This document shows positions 51,968-64,000 of a stretch of DNA of 64,000 bases, piece after piece. The DNA lies in NCBI GenBank assembly GCA_004369045.1, contig ML213513.1, forward strand, positions 908,968 through 972,967, given 5' to 3'. The stretch is from Heliocybe sulcata. Its lineage: Eukaryota > Basidiomycota > Agaricomycetes > Gloeophyllales > Gloeophyllaceae. Position 1 is the first letter of the stretch; each line of letters starts with the position of its first letter. A program made the position numbers and the translations under genes. Under the pieces are notes generated by a model. It was not told where the DNA came from. It saw only the letters and a list, made by a program, of their open reading frames with translations, and searched no databases.

Positions 51968-53409
51968 GGCATCAGTAGTCAATTTCACGTACGGTAAATG
52001 CAGAAATTCCATCAAAGGCGCGCGGCTCTGGTCAGTACTGCATGTTTCAGGAGCTGAAGTGAAAGATTCCCAAACCTGGAAATAATGTGGCTTGCATCAC
52101 GTGACTGGGTGCATTGACGCATTTGCCACAGATCATGGCCATGAGTATAAGTTGCGTAGATTGGCTATCAACGGCTGCAGTACGCTCGCAAAAAGATCAG
52201 AAAATATTACGTGTGACTCGGAGGACCGATATGATGGCGTAAGCGATTATGCCATCGATTAGCCGGATGCATCCACTGGCGTCTCGAATTCGCCCCTTCG
52301 ACAACTTCTCAAGGCATGAATCTTTCTGTTCATTTCAGTATATTTATTCCTGTGAACGGAGACATGCTCCAAGTCATTTGCGGAAGCAATTCTCGCGGAC
52401 CATTCGTATTAAGTAGGCCACATCCTCTGAACCGCCGCGATCCACAGACAACAGGCAGAGTTTTCAGGTGACACTTGAGCCACCATTGTAACACCCAGAT
52501 AATCGCATTGTCCAGATAATTGCATCGGTATGACTGCTGCGGAATATTAGGCCTTTCGGGGAAGGAAGGAACCACATGGTGAATATCTGTTCAAGGCAGG
52601 GTCGTCCATCAACGCAGCCAGAGACTCAAGGTGTTGGATATTAAGTAGGGATAATAGTGATGCAACATCTGCAAGTGATATAAGGAGTCTGGACGCGAGT
52701 AAATCGTTGTAGGCCAGGCGTAGTCGGCATAATGGAACGTACCGGTGACTCGACAGGGAGCCAATCTCCCCGGGAGTGATGATGTACTTCCAGGCGTTTA
52801 GCGACCACTACTAAGTAAGCAATTAATAAATGTCCCACAGAGTCCCACTGTGCATTTCGTTATATCGCTCAGTAAGGGAAAGGAATCAGGGTCTATATTG
52901 GAGAAGATCGTGCAAGTGAACGGTTTCCGAGTTAAGGCACTGAGCAGATGGACGAGCTCGACCATGCATTGGCCAAATGCGAGCTGGGGCAGGACAACAT
53001 ATCTCAGACTGCACACCTCCTTGCACGTATAGGTGCGGCATTAGACTGGCATAGTACCAGAACCGCACCAAGTCTCCCTATCCTATAGCCCATTTAAGCT
53101 TGAAGGACACGTAGACAGGGACACATTACGGTCAACCGCCATCACTGTCAGCAAGGGTGACTATACCTGTCAGCTTGAACTTCCTAGAATCAGATGGATG
53201 TCCCAGTGGCGTGCGGCAGGCCGAGAGTAAATGCCATTTGGTGAAGTGGCAAAGTGGCAATGAAGCAAGACACGTACGGCAAATGATTAAATGCCGACAC
53301 AGGGGTATTGCCGATTTTGGCCGGATCACTGATGCGGTGCGTCGAGTGCATCGTTCCGACTCACCATTCACCGACGACTAACGAGACAGCTACGACGACA
53401 ACGGCCAAG
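51968..53409. other. intergenic, no gene recognised
   Basis: A 1.4-kb spacer between plus-strand genes. One TCACGTGAC E-box-like site lies near 52098. The short frames on both strands show no domains or splice links. The promoter of the gene at 53410 must be in its last part. Confidence 0.4.
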
Positions 53410-54484
53410 ATGGACCACCAATCCCTGAATCTGAACACACTGGCCAACTCGCTTCCTCCATCTAACCTAGCCAATGCAGAGAAGGACCTAATGGACAAGT
53501 TTAGAGGTACGCCATGACTCCAATTGTTATCGAATTACCCCCAAATGAAGTATATTGACGAACTATGAAGCTGCGGCATTGAGCATAACGACACTCTACC
53601 GCTCCTCGAGAGACACGTCGAAGAAGGCATACAACGCGGGCTACGCAGCAGCATGCCAGGACCTCCTGCTTATGATCCAGCAAGGCGTGTCTGATTCGCA
53701 GATGCAAGATGGCCTGGATAGCGAGTCCGGCGGGATGGGAATGACAATAGGCAGGGTGATGGACTGGGTGGAGGCGCGGCTTGAAGCGGTTAAGGCGCGG
53801 GAGGAGGAAGAGGATGAAGATGAGGAGAAGAGCAAGCCAGGCGTCGGGTCTGGAGTAGCGGATGGTAGTAGGCCGGCCACCAACCCAAGGGATGCGTGTT
53901 CCAATGCCAGCAAACCTTCAAGTAGAATGTCTTCATCTAGCGTCAAGGAATCAGTACGTTCTTTTCGCTGTATCAGGATCCATTAATACTTACCGCCCAT
54001 CTAGCACCGCCCGACGCCAACTCCTCTGACGCCTCACACCCCTGCTACTCCCACCAGAGACTCTGCATGGCACCTGTCCTCCTCCCCAACGTCCTCACCC
54101 TCATCTTCCCGCCTCCACCTACCCTCAGACGCCACGTCCACACCGACACCGCTCCCGCTCGGTGTATCCAACGTGAACGCCAAGATCCGTATGCTGGGTC
54201 ATTCATCCCCCGCTCTCACACCGACAGCCTCCTTCGGAACGCCGACACCCGTACACGACACTGCCCTGCTGTCGCCTCTCGGCATTAGTGCAGGCACGAA
54301 ACGCCGGCACGACCTCATGGTCACACTCAATAATTTGGGTGAGAACTCCACTACGGAGGCAAGCAGTAGCTCGGCGGCCGGTACGAGAAGAAGGACGCGG
54401 AGTACACGGGAGCGGGAGCGTGAACGCGATGGAAACGACATGGACGTGGACGAGCGGGAGCGGAAGAGGGTCGCGAGGAGGTAG
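53410..54484 (+). CDS. conserved hypothetical, probably nuclear low-complexity protein
   Basis: Three exons (53410-53506, 53571-53953, 54005-54484) join to exactly 320 codons. The only ordered-looking part is N-terminal: MDHQSLNLNTLANSLPPSNL, then AAALSITTLYRSSRDTSKKA, YNAGYAAACQDLLLMIQQGV, and an amphipathic stretch IGRVMDWVEARLEAVKAREEE running into an acidic run EEEEDEDEEK. The rest is Ser/Thr/Pro-rich (TPTPLTPHTPATPTRD) and ends in an Arg-rich basic tail (RRRTRSTRERERERDG ... ERKRVARR) that could be a nuclear localisation signal. I know of similar uncharacterised proteins in filamentous fungi but no function. The clean frame across all introns supports a real gene. Confidence 0.75.
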
Positions 54485-55109
54485 CTGGGTTCTGTGGTGC
54501 TGCTCCGTAAGTTCGATACCCAGGTTCAGTTATCGGCACGTTTCATTCCATGATGTTCAGCCCGGTCTTATTACGCCACTCCTTCCTTCATAGCCTCGCA
54601 ACGTAACATTTCACCCTCCAGTCTTTATCGCAATGCTATTTTATTCGGGTCGTCCAGTGCAGCATTAAGCATCCTGTAGCCTTTACATGGCATCTACGTA
54701 TATATGTAGTCAAATAGTTATGATACAATACGAGTATATGCATTAAAACCCAGTATTTCCATTCGTGGACTCTCTGTCTTGAGTCTAAGAGGCGAGCAAC
54801 GACTTCGTGTCTCTCCCATTGGCACCAAAGGCCCAAGAGGCGGACAGAAGTAAAAAATAGAGGCCAGACGTCACAACTCTCAGTAAAGGGTCTCTAGGCC
54901 GAGCACACGAGTGAGAGAACAACGAAAACAACGAAGGTGAGCTCAGCGGTCTGGTATATTAAGGGATTGTGCTCTTGCCTTAACACCAGGGAGCATATCG
55001 TAGCGTACTAATAGGATGTACAAAATCGTGCGTGGAAGCAAATATAGTACAACGACGAGCATAGCAAGCGTAAAATCGGTCAGATATACAACAACAGCAT
55101 GGTAACAAA
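54485..55109. other. convergent intergenic spacer
   Basis: A 625-bp tail-to-tail spacer between the hypothetical gene and RSP5, AT-richer than the coding flanks. It likely holds both 3' UTRs. No other feature seen. Confidence 0.45.
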
Positions 55110-57719
55110 TCATTCCTGGGCAAATCCCTCGGTTTCCCTGCAACACCCATCAGCATCGCGTTCAATTTCGCACCAAAGGGACCACTCACTCTATAGCAAA
55201 CAAAAGCTTCTGCTCCAAACTCCTATAGTCTTGATACGGCGGCAGATCCAGCCGATTGAAGCACGTATGGCTCCTGGGCAGCTGACTAGGGTCGCCCCAC
55301 TTCTCTATCGTAAACCGCCTCGGCCCATCCGCGCCCTGCAGATCCTTGAACCCGTTCATCGGCACGCGCGACGTGCCCGTAACGAACTGCAGCAGCCGCG
55401 ACTTGCGCTCCGTCGGCCACTTGCGCACGCACTCCCAGAACCACTGGATGACCTGATCTGTCTTCTCGTAGTTGCGGTAGTCGGTGTACTTGGCCCAGTC
55501 GTCCCTGTACAGAAATGTTAGGGCGGGGAGATGAGGAAGGAGGGCGACAGAGGACTTACATGTCGACGTCGGAGATACCCCCGATGAGCCACTCGAGTTC
55601 ATGCTCGTTGAAGACGCTGATCATATCTTTGGGGACGATGTCCATGAACCCGGCCATGAAAGCGTCGAACTGCTCCTTCACGCCGGTCGAGATGCGGTAG
55701 TCGACGAGGGCCTCGACGTACTCGCGCTTGTTCTCCTCGGTCACGGGAATGTCCTCGCCACCGGGGATGAGCGGCACCGTGACGACTTCGCCGAAGCGGT
55801 CTTCCGTGGTGGAGAATGTCTCGTCGAGGATGTCTGTGATATCGTTCTCTCTGCATCGTCCACAGCTAGTGAGTGCCTGATTGCCCATACCTGGACTGGG
55901 AAAAGTCACTCACAGCATCCAGATGAGACTTCTGTGAAGATCAGCATCCACACCCTCAAGGTCCGCCAGCGTCAGCTTCTTCCCGAGCATCATCTTGTAA
56001 AAGCTCGGCACGAAGTACACGTCCAAGAAGCGACGGTGGAACACTGCGAGACCGATGCAGCGCCCGATGAAGTTAAAGTAGTCAAGATGCTCGGGGTTGA
56101 TGCCGGAAGCCTTGTTGATTTGAAGGGTGTAGTTGTCGTGAGTCGAGTACTGGAACAGGCCGTACGAAGGGTTGAACATCTCGTGCGAGAGTAAGAAGAA
56201 CCATTCCCTGCACTCATTGTCAGCGGTATCCTTGCACTAGGAAAGGTAACGCGCATACCTTGACACTCCACCGAAATCCAACCCTTCCTCACCCTCAAAC
56301 TTGATAAACAACCTCTTCTTCAAATCACTCCCCCGGAACTTCATCACCGCCCCGAAACTATCCTCAAACACCATACTCCTTCGCAGTGCAATCTCGCACT
56401 TGCCCTCCCTGGTCCTCATCTGCGGCTGACTCCTGAAATAGATCAGCTTCCGCCTATAGTCCTTCTTGTACTGCGGCGCGTCCGCGCCAGGGTCTGTCGG
56501 GAGCCGCGGGTCCTCCCACGTAGTTGTATGCGTGGTGTGGTCGACGAAGTACACGCGCCCGACGGACGTCATGCGCATCTCCCAGCCGGACGGCAGGGGG
56601 CCGAGGTTCGCGCCCGAGGCGGCGGTGGCAGCGAGGCGAGAGGGCAGGTTGGAGCGGCGAGGGTCGAGCCAGGTGGTCGTGCGCGTGTTATGGTCGACAA
56701 AGTAGGAGCGGCCTTCGGGAGTGCGGCGCTCCTCCCAGCCAGCCGGGAGGGAGACATCGGCGTGCTGTTGCTGTGAGGAGTGGTGTTCGCTGGATGCCGG
56801 TGTCCGCCTGGACGATGTGCTGGAGCGTGAAGGCGGAACGGAGGGAGCTGCGGTGGAGGAAGCGGGGGGCCGGTGCCATGTCGTTGTCTGCGTGTTGTGA
56901 TCCACGTAGTACGGCCGCCCGCGAGGGTCGATGCGGACCACCCATCCCGGCGGGAGGGGCGTCGACGAGCTGTCTGATCTGAGGAATTGCGACTGCGTGC
57001 GATGGACCTCCCGATGAGACCCGGAGGGAGACGTCGACAAGCTTGGAGACGACGCCGGCTCAGGCGCCCATGCAGGCGCCGGCTGCGGACGGGCAGCCTG
57101 TGAGATACTGTTGCTAGACGACGCCCCAGCGACGGAGGGTGTAGTTGCATGACCCTCTGAAGTGAGAGAGAACATGATGTTGCCGTAGATGGCGTACTGC
57201 TCGTTCGTCTGCTTAAGGTCAAGCGTGGAAACCTCTGAAAGCGGTTCAACTCAGCATTGCCAAAGCTATGACATAGAGACGTTCCGAAAACGGGACGTAC
57301 TGTGGTTACCCTGTTCCAAGTCGAATACTTCTCCAACTCTGAAGGTCACGGATCCCAAAGAACCCTGGTCGCGCCTCTGCACCCTGCGCTGGTCGCGCAC
57401 CTGGATAGTGACTACCGATGATCCGGTTACGTTTCTAACCGGCTAGAGTCAGCCGTACTCTCGTAATGATTCGGTATCAGACTGCTCACAGATGAAAGCT
57501 CTCGTTCCAGTAAGGATTCAGCTTCTTATGGATCGTGGTCGTCTCGAAGCTCTGCGATTCACCATCTACACTCACGACCACAGACGGGTCTGGCAGCTTA
57601 AAAACGTCGCGTTTTGTGAGCCCATTCGCGCCGAGCACTGAGAACGGCGTCAATTGCTTTCCCAGTCGAATGCTGCGCTACCTACCGGTTATCTTCACAG
57701 TCCTTTCGCCGCTGGACAT
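55110..57719 (-). CDS. RSP5: Rsp5/NEDD4-type HECT E3 ubiquitin ligase
   Basis: C2-WW-WW-WW-HECT ligase that ubiquitylates membrane proteins through PPxY adaptors. ATG 57719 gives [20 protein letters not shown] across a small first intron. The C2 domain follows ([41 protein letters not shown]). Three WW domains: [40 protein letters not shown] and [20 protein letters not shown]. The HECT domain has [53 protein letters not shown] and the catalytic Cys in [13 protein letters not shown]. The last exon is tiny (55137-55110): splicing the GTGAGT donor after LLFAI gives the end EETEGFAQE, matching the family tail; without it the protein would stop 8 residues early. All catalytic parts are present. 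Confidence 0.95.
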
Positions 57720-60106
57720 AATATCGGTGTTGGCTTGGCGCGGGAAACTCTGTCTAGCCAGAGTACGTACCTTGCAGGCATACTTTTGGCCACCAATTGT
57801 GAGCTGGACGTCTGAAGCGATGTAGGTGAGTGGAGACAGAAAAGGACGCCCAACTTGGGCGGTTGTAAGGGACGTTATGGAAGCGGCCTTTGTCTGAATC
57901 AGCCCGATAACTGCGGTCCCACGAGCCAATAGTCCACTTTAGCGCCCATATGGCGCCTATCTAATGACGAACATCTGGGTTTTCGGCCGGTACAGTTACA
58001 TTAACTGTGTGTGTGGGCTGTTATACACATGCTGACAATAATATATTCCCTATAAGAGTTGCAATCTGGTTTGTGGATCAATACAAATGACATGCCACGT
58101 ACGACTTGATCAGCTTACCTTAGGCTTCTGTTTGCAAAGCGACTTGCGTCAGCCGCGACTTATATCGATTCTCCAGTATTACTTAGTAAATGTCCAGGGA
58201 TACTGATCAGCGGGGTTTATGTCTGCCCAAGAGCACGGGGGAAGAGGAAGAAAAAGGATAATGTGTTGCAGACTAACAAGTATCTGGTTTATATATTGGT
58301 TGCAAGCCGGGCATGACGTAAATATAATGGCGCGTTGGATAGAGAAGAAAGTAACAAAGAAGCAATGTGGAATGGCGTGTAAGTGTACATATACCGACTC
58401 CTCTTGCTCATCAGTACGACTCGCGGTAATCCTCTATCCCGCCTGGTCATCGAAAGGTCTGCCGGCGTCGAGCAGTCTATCCTCGATGATATCCGGAGAA
58501 AGCAAGTCAGAGAAGTTATATGGGATGTGGTTACGGAGTGAAGAAGAGCTCGGGAAGGAAAGCGTCGGAGTCCTTGAAGTTATCAACCAGTGTTACGCTA
58601 CGCCTTATAACTTATAAGTGTTTGCATTCATAAAGTCACTTTCTACGTCCGCGCAATACCTGTACTCTCTTGACTGTAACTATACGTCGTATTAGTGTCA
58701 TTCCGATTTGTCGATGGTCTCAGAGATCTCAGTTATTTCGTGTGCAGTAGCAATGGGCAGTATTGTGGCTGAGATAAGTTTGTTAGTATTTGCCCTCGGC
58801 AGACAGCGTGACCAATCACAGAAAGGCCTCATTCCCATCACAGTGCGGCAAAATCGCTCTTTCTCCACCGCCGACCACAACGACCATTCCATGCCTTGCT
58901 CGTCGACGCTGTGGCGCCGTCGAGGTCTCTCTCCCTTCTCGCTCCTGAAGAACTGAACCGAAGCAAGTGGACTGTACTCCGAGCAAGGGCCGTATCTGGG
59001 GCTTTGGCATCGTTGCTGGCGGGCGTGAACACGACTACCGCTCGTCTTGAGCCTGCTGTAGTATTGAACTGCATGCATACATGACGATTGTCTGGCCTTG
59101 GAACATGGACCTGGCAACCGTGAAGATGGCGTGCGGAGTGGCTCGTCTGTCTCGGAATCAAGAAGCCGACTCGAAATGTCGCGCTAGTATATCTCGACAC
59201 TCTGGAGTCCTTTATCGACCTCCTCGGATCAACTACTCAGGAAACATCCCACTCTCTTCTGTAGCACGGCAGCAGCACAGGCCGTGTCCGCTATACGGCC
59301 TGCTCTCACTGGTCAATATCCGTCTTTCCAATTTTGTTTCTCTGAATTTAGTGCCTTAAATCTGTCTTTGGCGCTGCTCACAAGATCTGCCCTCTATACT
59401 GTCGCTGTCGTCGATGCCTGGTAGTGCTCACTCGGACTAAACTCTGGTCAGCTGTGTGGCGAAGCGCTGAGAGCTCTATCTGGGCCGGATCTGACCTCAA
59501 GTCTGACTAGATTGCTCTTCGGAACGCTGCTTGTATCTGCTTGTCGACTCTTCTTGGCCTCGTTAAGCCGATAGTCCGCGTGTCGGCAGGAGCGAGCGTA
59601 GTCCACACGAAGCCGCTTTCCACTGCATTTACCTCGCTTCACCGTGCCTCTCTCTCCCGCTATTCAGAGCTCATTGCCGCTGTTGCTCCACTGTCTCTGC
59701 GTTGACATGTGCTGCGGCGCCAGATATGACCATGGTTCCTCCCGGCATCCCGCTACTTATCTGGTCTATCATGTGACCGATAACCTGTGCCACTCCCCGT
59801 TCTGCCGTGTGGCAACGCTACGCAGGACTGTCGCCCTCAGAGGTCGCTCTAGACAAGCTCTGTAATTTGTGATGGGACTCCTTCGGGGCTGCGGCAAATG
59901 CGGGAAGATACGGTTTGGTGGTAACTACCGAGTCAGGGGAACGCCACACCTCCGCCACCAGTGAGGTCCTCATTATTTGTGTTTATTTACTCCTTTTCCA
60001 TAATTCTCACGGCTAATTACTTCTTGTCGACCGTCGCTCTATCGACCCGTTCTCTACCACTGCAGTCGACGATACTGTTCGGACCTTCGCTGTATCTTCG
60101 ACTACC
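57720..60106. other. intergenic between divergent RSP5 and CTR genes
   Basis: A 2.4-kb region with the promoters of both divergent genes. A minus-strand open stretch at about 58441-58600 (NHIPYNFSDLLSPDIIEDRL ... DDQAG, stop) looks protein-like but has no ATG or linked exon that I can find. Frames on both strands around 58.7-59.2 kb show no domain. No repeats recognised. Confidence 0.4.
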
Positions 60107-60879
60107 ATGGAATATCCTATGATTGCGTTACACCTGGTCGGCATCTTCGCGTTGCCTGTCTGGGCACATGGCTCGAATGGCATGGACATGTCCATGGACG
60201 GTGCAATGTCCCTCGCAGAAGGGCAGATGCTACCGTACCTGCACTTTACGCCGGGAGACGTGCTCTGGTTTGATGGATGGGTACCCAAGACCACGGGTGC
60301 GATGGTTGGAACTTGTATCGGTCTTCTTTTGTTGGCTATCGTCGAGAGGTGGATTGCGTGCATCAGGGCGTTATCGGAGATGGCTTGGTCGAAGAGGTGA
60401 GTATCGCTTCTCACCCTTCCCTTTGGAACGTGTAGGGAGGCGTTTGCCCCTCGAAAAAGACCAGTGTGTGGACAGCGAGACTGACGCTGGTTCATATAGT
60501 GGACAGCAAGCCTTATCTGATAAACTCAACAATCCCTCCCTCCCTCAGTCAACGCGACCCGAGCTCAAAGAGAAATCATCTACCGCCTCGATTCCCGTCA
60601 TCCCCTCAGCCCCACTGCCGCGCGCGTTCCTTACTGCGATGCCCTTCATCCCTTCGAACGACATCCCTCGAGGTGTCATGTATGCTGCCCAGTCCGCTCT
60701 AAGCTTTGCGTTTATGTTGGTCGTAATGTCGGTGTGTTTGCTGTCTATCTATGGATGGTGGCTGAAGCAACTTCGACAGGACTTTTCAAGTTGGTTTCAT
60801 ATTGTCTATTGTTGTCGGTTTAGGCATCGGAGAGGCGCTCTTTGGTCGGTACACGAACATGGGTGCGCATCTTGTTTGA
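60107..60879 (+). CDS. Ctr-family copper transporter
   Basis: High-affinity Cu(I) channel (SLC31/Ctr). Four exons (60107-60396, 60436-60465, 60500-60733, 60780-60879) join to exactly 218 codons. The N-terminus has a Met-rich copper-binding segment (GSNGMDMSMDGAMSLAEGQM), then FTPGDVLWFDGW leading into TM1 (GAMVGTCIGLLLLAIVERW). A long cytosolic loop (SLPQSTRPELKEKSSTASIP) is followed by TM2 with the pore motif MxxxM (FMLVVM), and TM3 has GxxxG (GLGIGEALFG). It ends RYTNMGAHLV. The signature supports Ctr, but whether it sits at the plasma membrane or vacuole (Ctr2-like) is not decidable. It is convergent with a metalloreductase 220 bp away, which fits reductive copper uptake. Confidence 0.9.
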
Positions 60880-61099
60880 GAGGAAATATGGCTTTTTTGT
60901 GCTTTTGCATTCGCAATGTTTGTACGATGTTACGCTGTTATGACAATGACCGCTCCTCGAATTCTGGGAGCTTGGGTCCTTCACGTGCACATAACTACAG
61001 TTTTCGTTGAAAGATCGTCGTACATGAGACCGTACATGAAATCCGTGAAATACATGAATACATCCAGGTACATCCAGCCTACAGAGCCCAAGGCCACGT

Positions 61100-63164
61100 T
61101 CATATAGCGAACAACTCAGTATGCAACGACACCCCACCCAACTCCACGCCCTTACTTGCGCTAATCCTCGCAACAGCATTCGCGGCCTCCCTTGTCATCG
61201 TCTCGGGGCCACTCGCACATACCGCAACGCCGCCTCCCAAACCCACCCAACTCAACTTATTCTTTACGTCCACCTCGTCATCAGACGACGGAGATGACGA
61301 AGGAGGGGTGACGAGGTCCGAGAGGAGAGCGTGTACCGACGGGCGGTGGATGGTGACCACAGAGTTCGGAATGTCAGGCACAGCCTCAGGGTCGCAGAGG
61401 CACGTCACGAAGATGGATACGTGCAGGTCGAGTGAGGTGCCCGCGCAAGTCTTGGCTATTTCGGTGAGCTGCGAGGCAAACCACTGGATGCATCCGAAGG
61501 ATCGTATGCACCACGCAAACTCGATCCTGCGCGTCTTCTCCCCTCCGCGCCGCCCAAGCCGGCAACACCGTCCCACAATGTCATCCAGCACGCTGAGGGA
61601 GAAGGTAACGCCTGACCCGCCAGCAACCAGTAAGACGCTCTCGTACCGCCCCAGGTCGACGCTGCATCCGCCGTAAGGGCCGTCCAGCATCACCTGCACC
61701 GGTGCCCCCAATGGCTCCTCGACACTTTTCTCGTTTTGTAGGGCTAGGCGCTCGAGCTGCTGGTGAGCGTACTGGTGTAGCGAGTTGGACCAGTCTCCCA
61801 CAGCCCTTGCGCCAACCACGAGCCCCGGTGCAGAGAGACAGGTAGTGGAGGGCGGGGCCGTGGCAATAGTTAGTGGGTGGGACTCGAAGATGTGGGAGGA
61901 TTGGAAAACCCGTAGACGAAGGTGTTGGCCGGGTTGCCAACCACCGTCGCAATTGTGTACATTTATCTACAATAAGGAAGGGAAGGTTAGTTGTTGAGGA
62001 AGGAGGGTGAGCTGATGGGCTTACCAGCGTCATGCTATTGGAAACAGGGACAAGGGTGGCATCCTTGATACGGTAGCGGAGGAGCCGCAGAAGGATGTCA
62101 AGACCGTAAAAGGCAAGAGGAGGGAAGATCCAGGGCGAAGCGTAGATGGTATGGTAACACAGTGTGATGAAAAACGATATGGATGCGAGCACGCTGTTGG
62201 TTAAATCCCAATTAGCCCTGCAGCACGCTATCGCGGGAGCGCAAGACGTACTGTACGTAGAAGAACGTCTGGTAGAAAAACCTCCGTGTGGGCCGCAGCG
62301 ACGTCAAGACGATAATGCAGAGCAATGCAAACGCTGCTACGCCAGACGTCTCTTTCTGTTGTCCAAGAATGGGTAGGCCAAACGAAACGTGATTGCGGAT
62401 CCATAGCGCTCCATGTACGAGAGCGCAGATGAACATGCCGCGACCTGACCAACGGTGAATGTAGTTGAGCTTCTCATATCCGTTGCCTGGGCCAAGGAGG
62501 AGCGACAGGACAGAGTTCTTCGTTGCGAAGAGGAAGACAACTGGAAGTTGGGCGAGGGCAAGAAATCCTGGAAAAGCATCTCTCAGCTATCGAGAACCTC
62601 CGTTATCGGGCCGTACTTACCAGCACGGTTCGGATTTTCGATGAGAGGGGCATTCTTGATCATGCATACGAGTACGGTAGCGAGGTATCCGCCAACCACC
62701 AAGACTGTATCCAAGCAAACAGTTCACACCCGGCTGAGTATACAGCGGAGATAACGCTCACGTTGTCCCAAACTAATCTCCGACTTTGGTATCGTCCACA
62801 GCAAAGTCGAGATCACAGTGCGGACAATTCCACTCGACACCCTCCATTTCCGATCCTGCCTCGGCTCCAAATCCTTTATCGGCACACCCTTGTAAAATCC
62901 CTTCCCACTCCAGTCTTCCCAGATCCCAAAGAGCGTATCAAAGGCGCGTCCACGGCGGACCGCCCGAAGGAACCGGGGTAGCGCCAGGAGGATAGCAAAG
63001 CCAATAAAGGAGGCCCATATAATGGAGAACTTGCGCTGCCATTTCGGATCTTCAACGTACGAGCTTGTGTACCGCTCTCAGTATCAGTGACCATGTTTCT
63101 CTTCCCTATCGACTCACTTGTACTGCTGAAGATCCGCCGGGATTATGGGCACAATTCCTGACAT
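61100..63164 (-). CDS. ferric/cupric metalloreductase (FRE family)
   Basis: Plasma-membrane flavocytochrome b that reduces Fe(III) or Cu(II) using NADPH. ATG 63164 starts MSGIVPIIPADLQQY; TM segments follow after splicing (KWQRKFSIIWASFIGFAILL, VLVVGGYLATVLVCMIKNAP, GFLALAQLPVVFLFATKNSV). Heme-ligand histidines lie in YIHRWSGRGMFICALVHGAL, with more in ITLCYHTIYASPW. The FAD-binding motif is HPLTIATAP after GGWQPGQHLRLRVF. The NADPH-binding domain has LVAGGSGVTFSLSVL and the C-terminal AVCASGPETMTREAA, and ends LHTELFAI. It is about 600 residues with several short introns. It lies tail to tail with the Ctr gene. Whether iron or copper is the main substrate cannot be told. Confidence 0.9.
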
Positions 63165-64000
63165 GGAGAGCACGACCGGCTGTAATTCGATCTGTGGAGG
63201 TTCGATAGTCCTCTGTGGTGACTCAGGTGCTTGAAGGTAAGGACACTTGGAGAAGTGACAGAAGGCGACAGAGCAACGGTCGACAAGAAGTGATAATCGT
63301 GAGAAAAGGATCTAAAAAGTGCCAAACAAGACCAAGCAAAGGCGGTTGTGGCGTCCTCGCCGAGAACCCGGACTGTTGTTAGACCACTGCTAGGGTACTG
63401 CTGGTCTGAGATTGCGCAGAGTGCAGCAGATTTGTATCGTCCGTAGAAAACAAGCATTGCAGCTCAGAGTCAGTTTCAGCGCAAGGATCCATCTGCCTCC
63501 CTGCCTCCCTAGGCCAGGAGAGTGCGCGGCGGCCGATGACATAGAATCTCCAGTAGAAACGGACTCCTGCATCGCATGAACTATCGGAACCCGAGTCACT
63601 ACCCGCTGAAATGATAGCCCCATAAAGCGGCAGGAAGTCTGGGACGATCGGACATATCTGACGCCGCAGCACGATTAGGGACGGAGACATTAGAGGAACA
63701 GCCGCTAGCACGGAGCTCTGAGTAACGAGAAAGAGGCGGGGTGAAGCGAAGCCAATCCATCGGAGGCAGGGCTTCATGATAACTACGTTCGCACATGCCC
63801 AACCGACAAGCAGACTCAGGGAGCGAAGCAGACTCAGGGAGCGTCCGGAAGAGCAATCTAGAGTTTGACTAGGAGGTCAGATCCGGACCAGATAAAGCTT
63901 AAAGGGTTTGCGGCACAGTATACCAAAGTTTAGTCGGTGCCGCCAGGTAAGTCCAACAGCGAAGCGAGTACAGTTTAGATCTTGACGATAGTACCAAGGC
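63165..64000. other. upstream region of the metalloreductase gene, window edge
   Basis: Likely promoter of the reductase. It contains a 17-bp direct tandem repeat (GCAGACTCAGGGAGCGA-like) at about 63809-63842. No supported coding frame was seen before the window end. Confidence 0.4.

Noticed and set aside
55601-56200. Long plus-strand frames opposite RSP5
   Set aside because: They are shadows of the minus-strand HECT and WW exons caused by GC-rich codon use.
58441-58600. Minus-strand protein-like stretch (NHIPYNFSDLLSPDIIEDRL)
   Set aside because: No ATG, no splice-linked exon and no known domain; listed only as part of the intergenic region.

Overview
The window looks like nuclear DNA of a filamentous basidiomycete, most likely a wood-decay agaricomycete. 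Nearly every gene is cut by many short introns of about 45-60 nt with GTNNGT-type donors and CTAAC/CTGAC-like branch sites. Genes are dense on both strands with no operons. The gene set is typical of that clade: a CYP63-type P450, a GT17 glycosyltransferase, basidiomycete F-box/LRR genes, ABCC transporters, an Rsp5-type ubiquitin ligase and the TFIIIC subunit Tfc4. No rRNA, tRNA or CRISPR was found. All exon models come from reading the sequence by eye (splice sites plus conserved protein motifs).

Layout. 0.3-1.4 kb (-): SAM methyltransferase, intact except for a 4-bp duplication that shifts the frame. 2.3-4.0 kb (-): MFS sugar permease. 5.1-8.9 kb (+): secreted subtilisin-like protease. 9.2-10.5 kb (+): PP2A-like phosphatase. 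11.7-18.1 kb (+) and 32.4-38.7 kb (+): two paralogous full-length ABCC transporters in the same orientation, about 14 kb apart. Between them: an inverted-repeat element (18.2-18.9 kb), an F-box/LRR gene (-) split by a 591-bp foldback MITE with a 3-bp target duplication, an AT-rich island (22.1-22.9 kb), a GT17 glycosyltransferase (-), a small secreted Cys-rich protein (-), a 138-bp-period tandem repeat, a single-pass membrane protein (-), a CsbD-like small protein (-) and a scrap of a second F-box gene (+).

39.3-41.9 kb (+): CYP63-like P450. 42.4-43.8 kb (-): C2H2 zinc-finger protein. 46.4-50.3 kb (+): Tfc4 of TFIIIC. 50.6-52.0 kb (+): conserved membrane protein. 53.4-54.5 kb (+): conserved hypothetical protein. 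55.1-57.7 kb (-): Rsp5/NEDD4-type HECT ligase. 60.1-60.9 kb (+) and 61.1-63.2 kb (-): a Ctr copper transporter and a ferric/cupric reductase in convergent orientation.

How the parts may work together. The clearest functional pair is Ctr plus metalloreductase, since reductive copper/iron uptake uses both. Two ABCC pumps, a CYP63 P450 and a C2H2 factor lie within about 32 kb and could serve xenobiotic or metabolite handling, but that is inference from proximity. The most notable genome-level signals are mosaic similarity between the ABC paralogs (near-identical tracts that include introns, suggesting gene conversion), several GC-AG introns, and the MITE insertion that splits an otherwise readable F-box frame.
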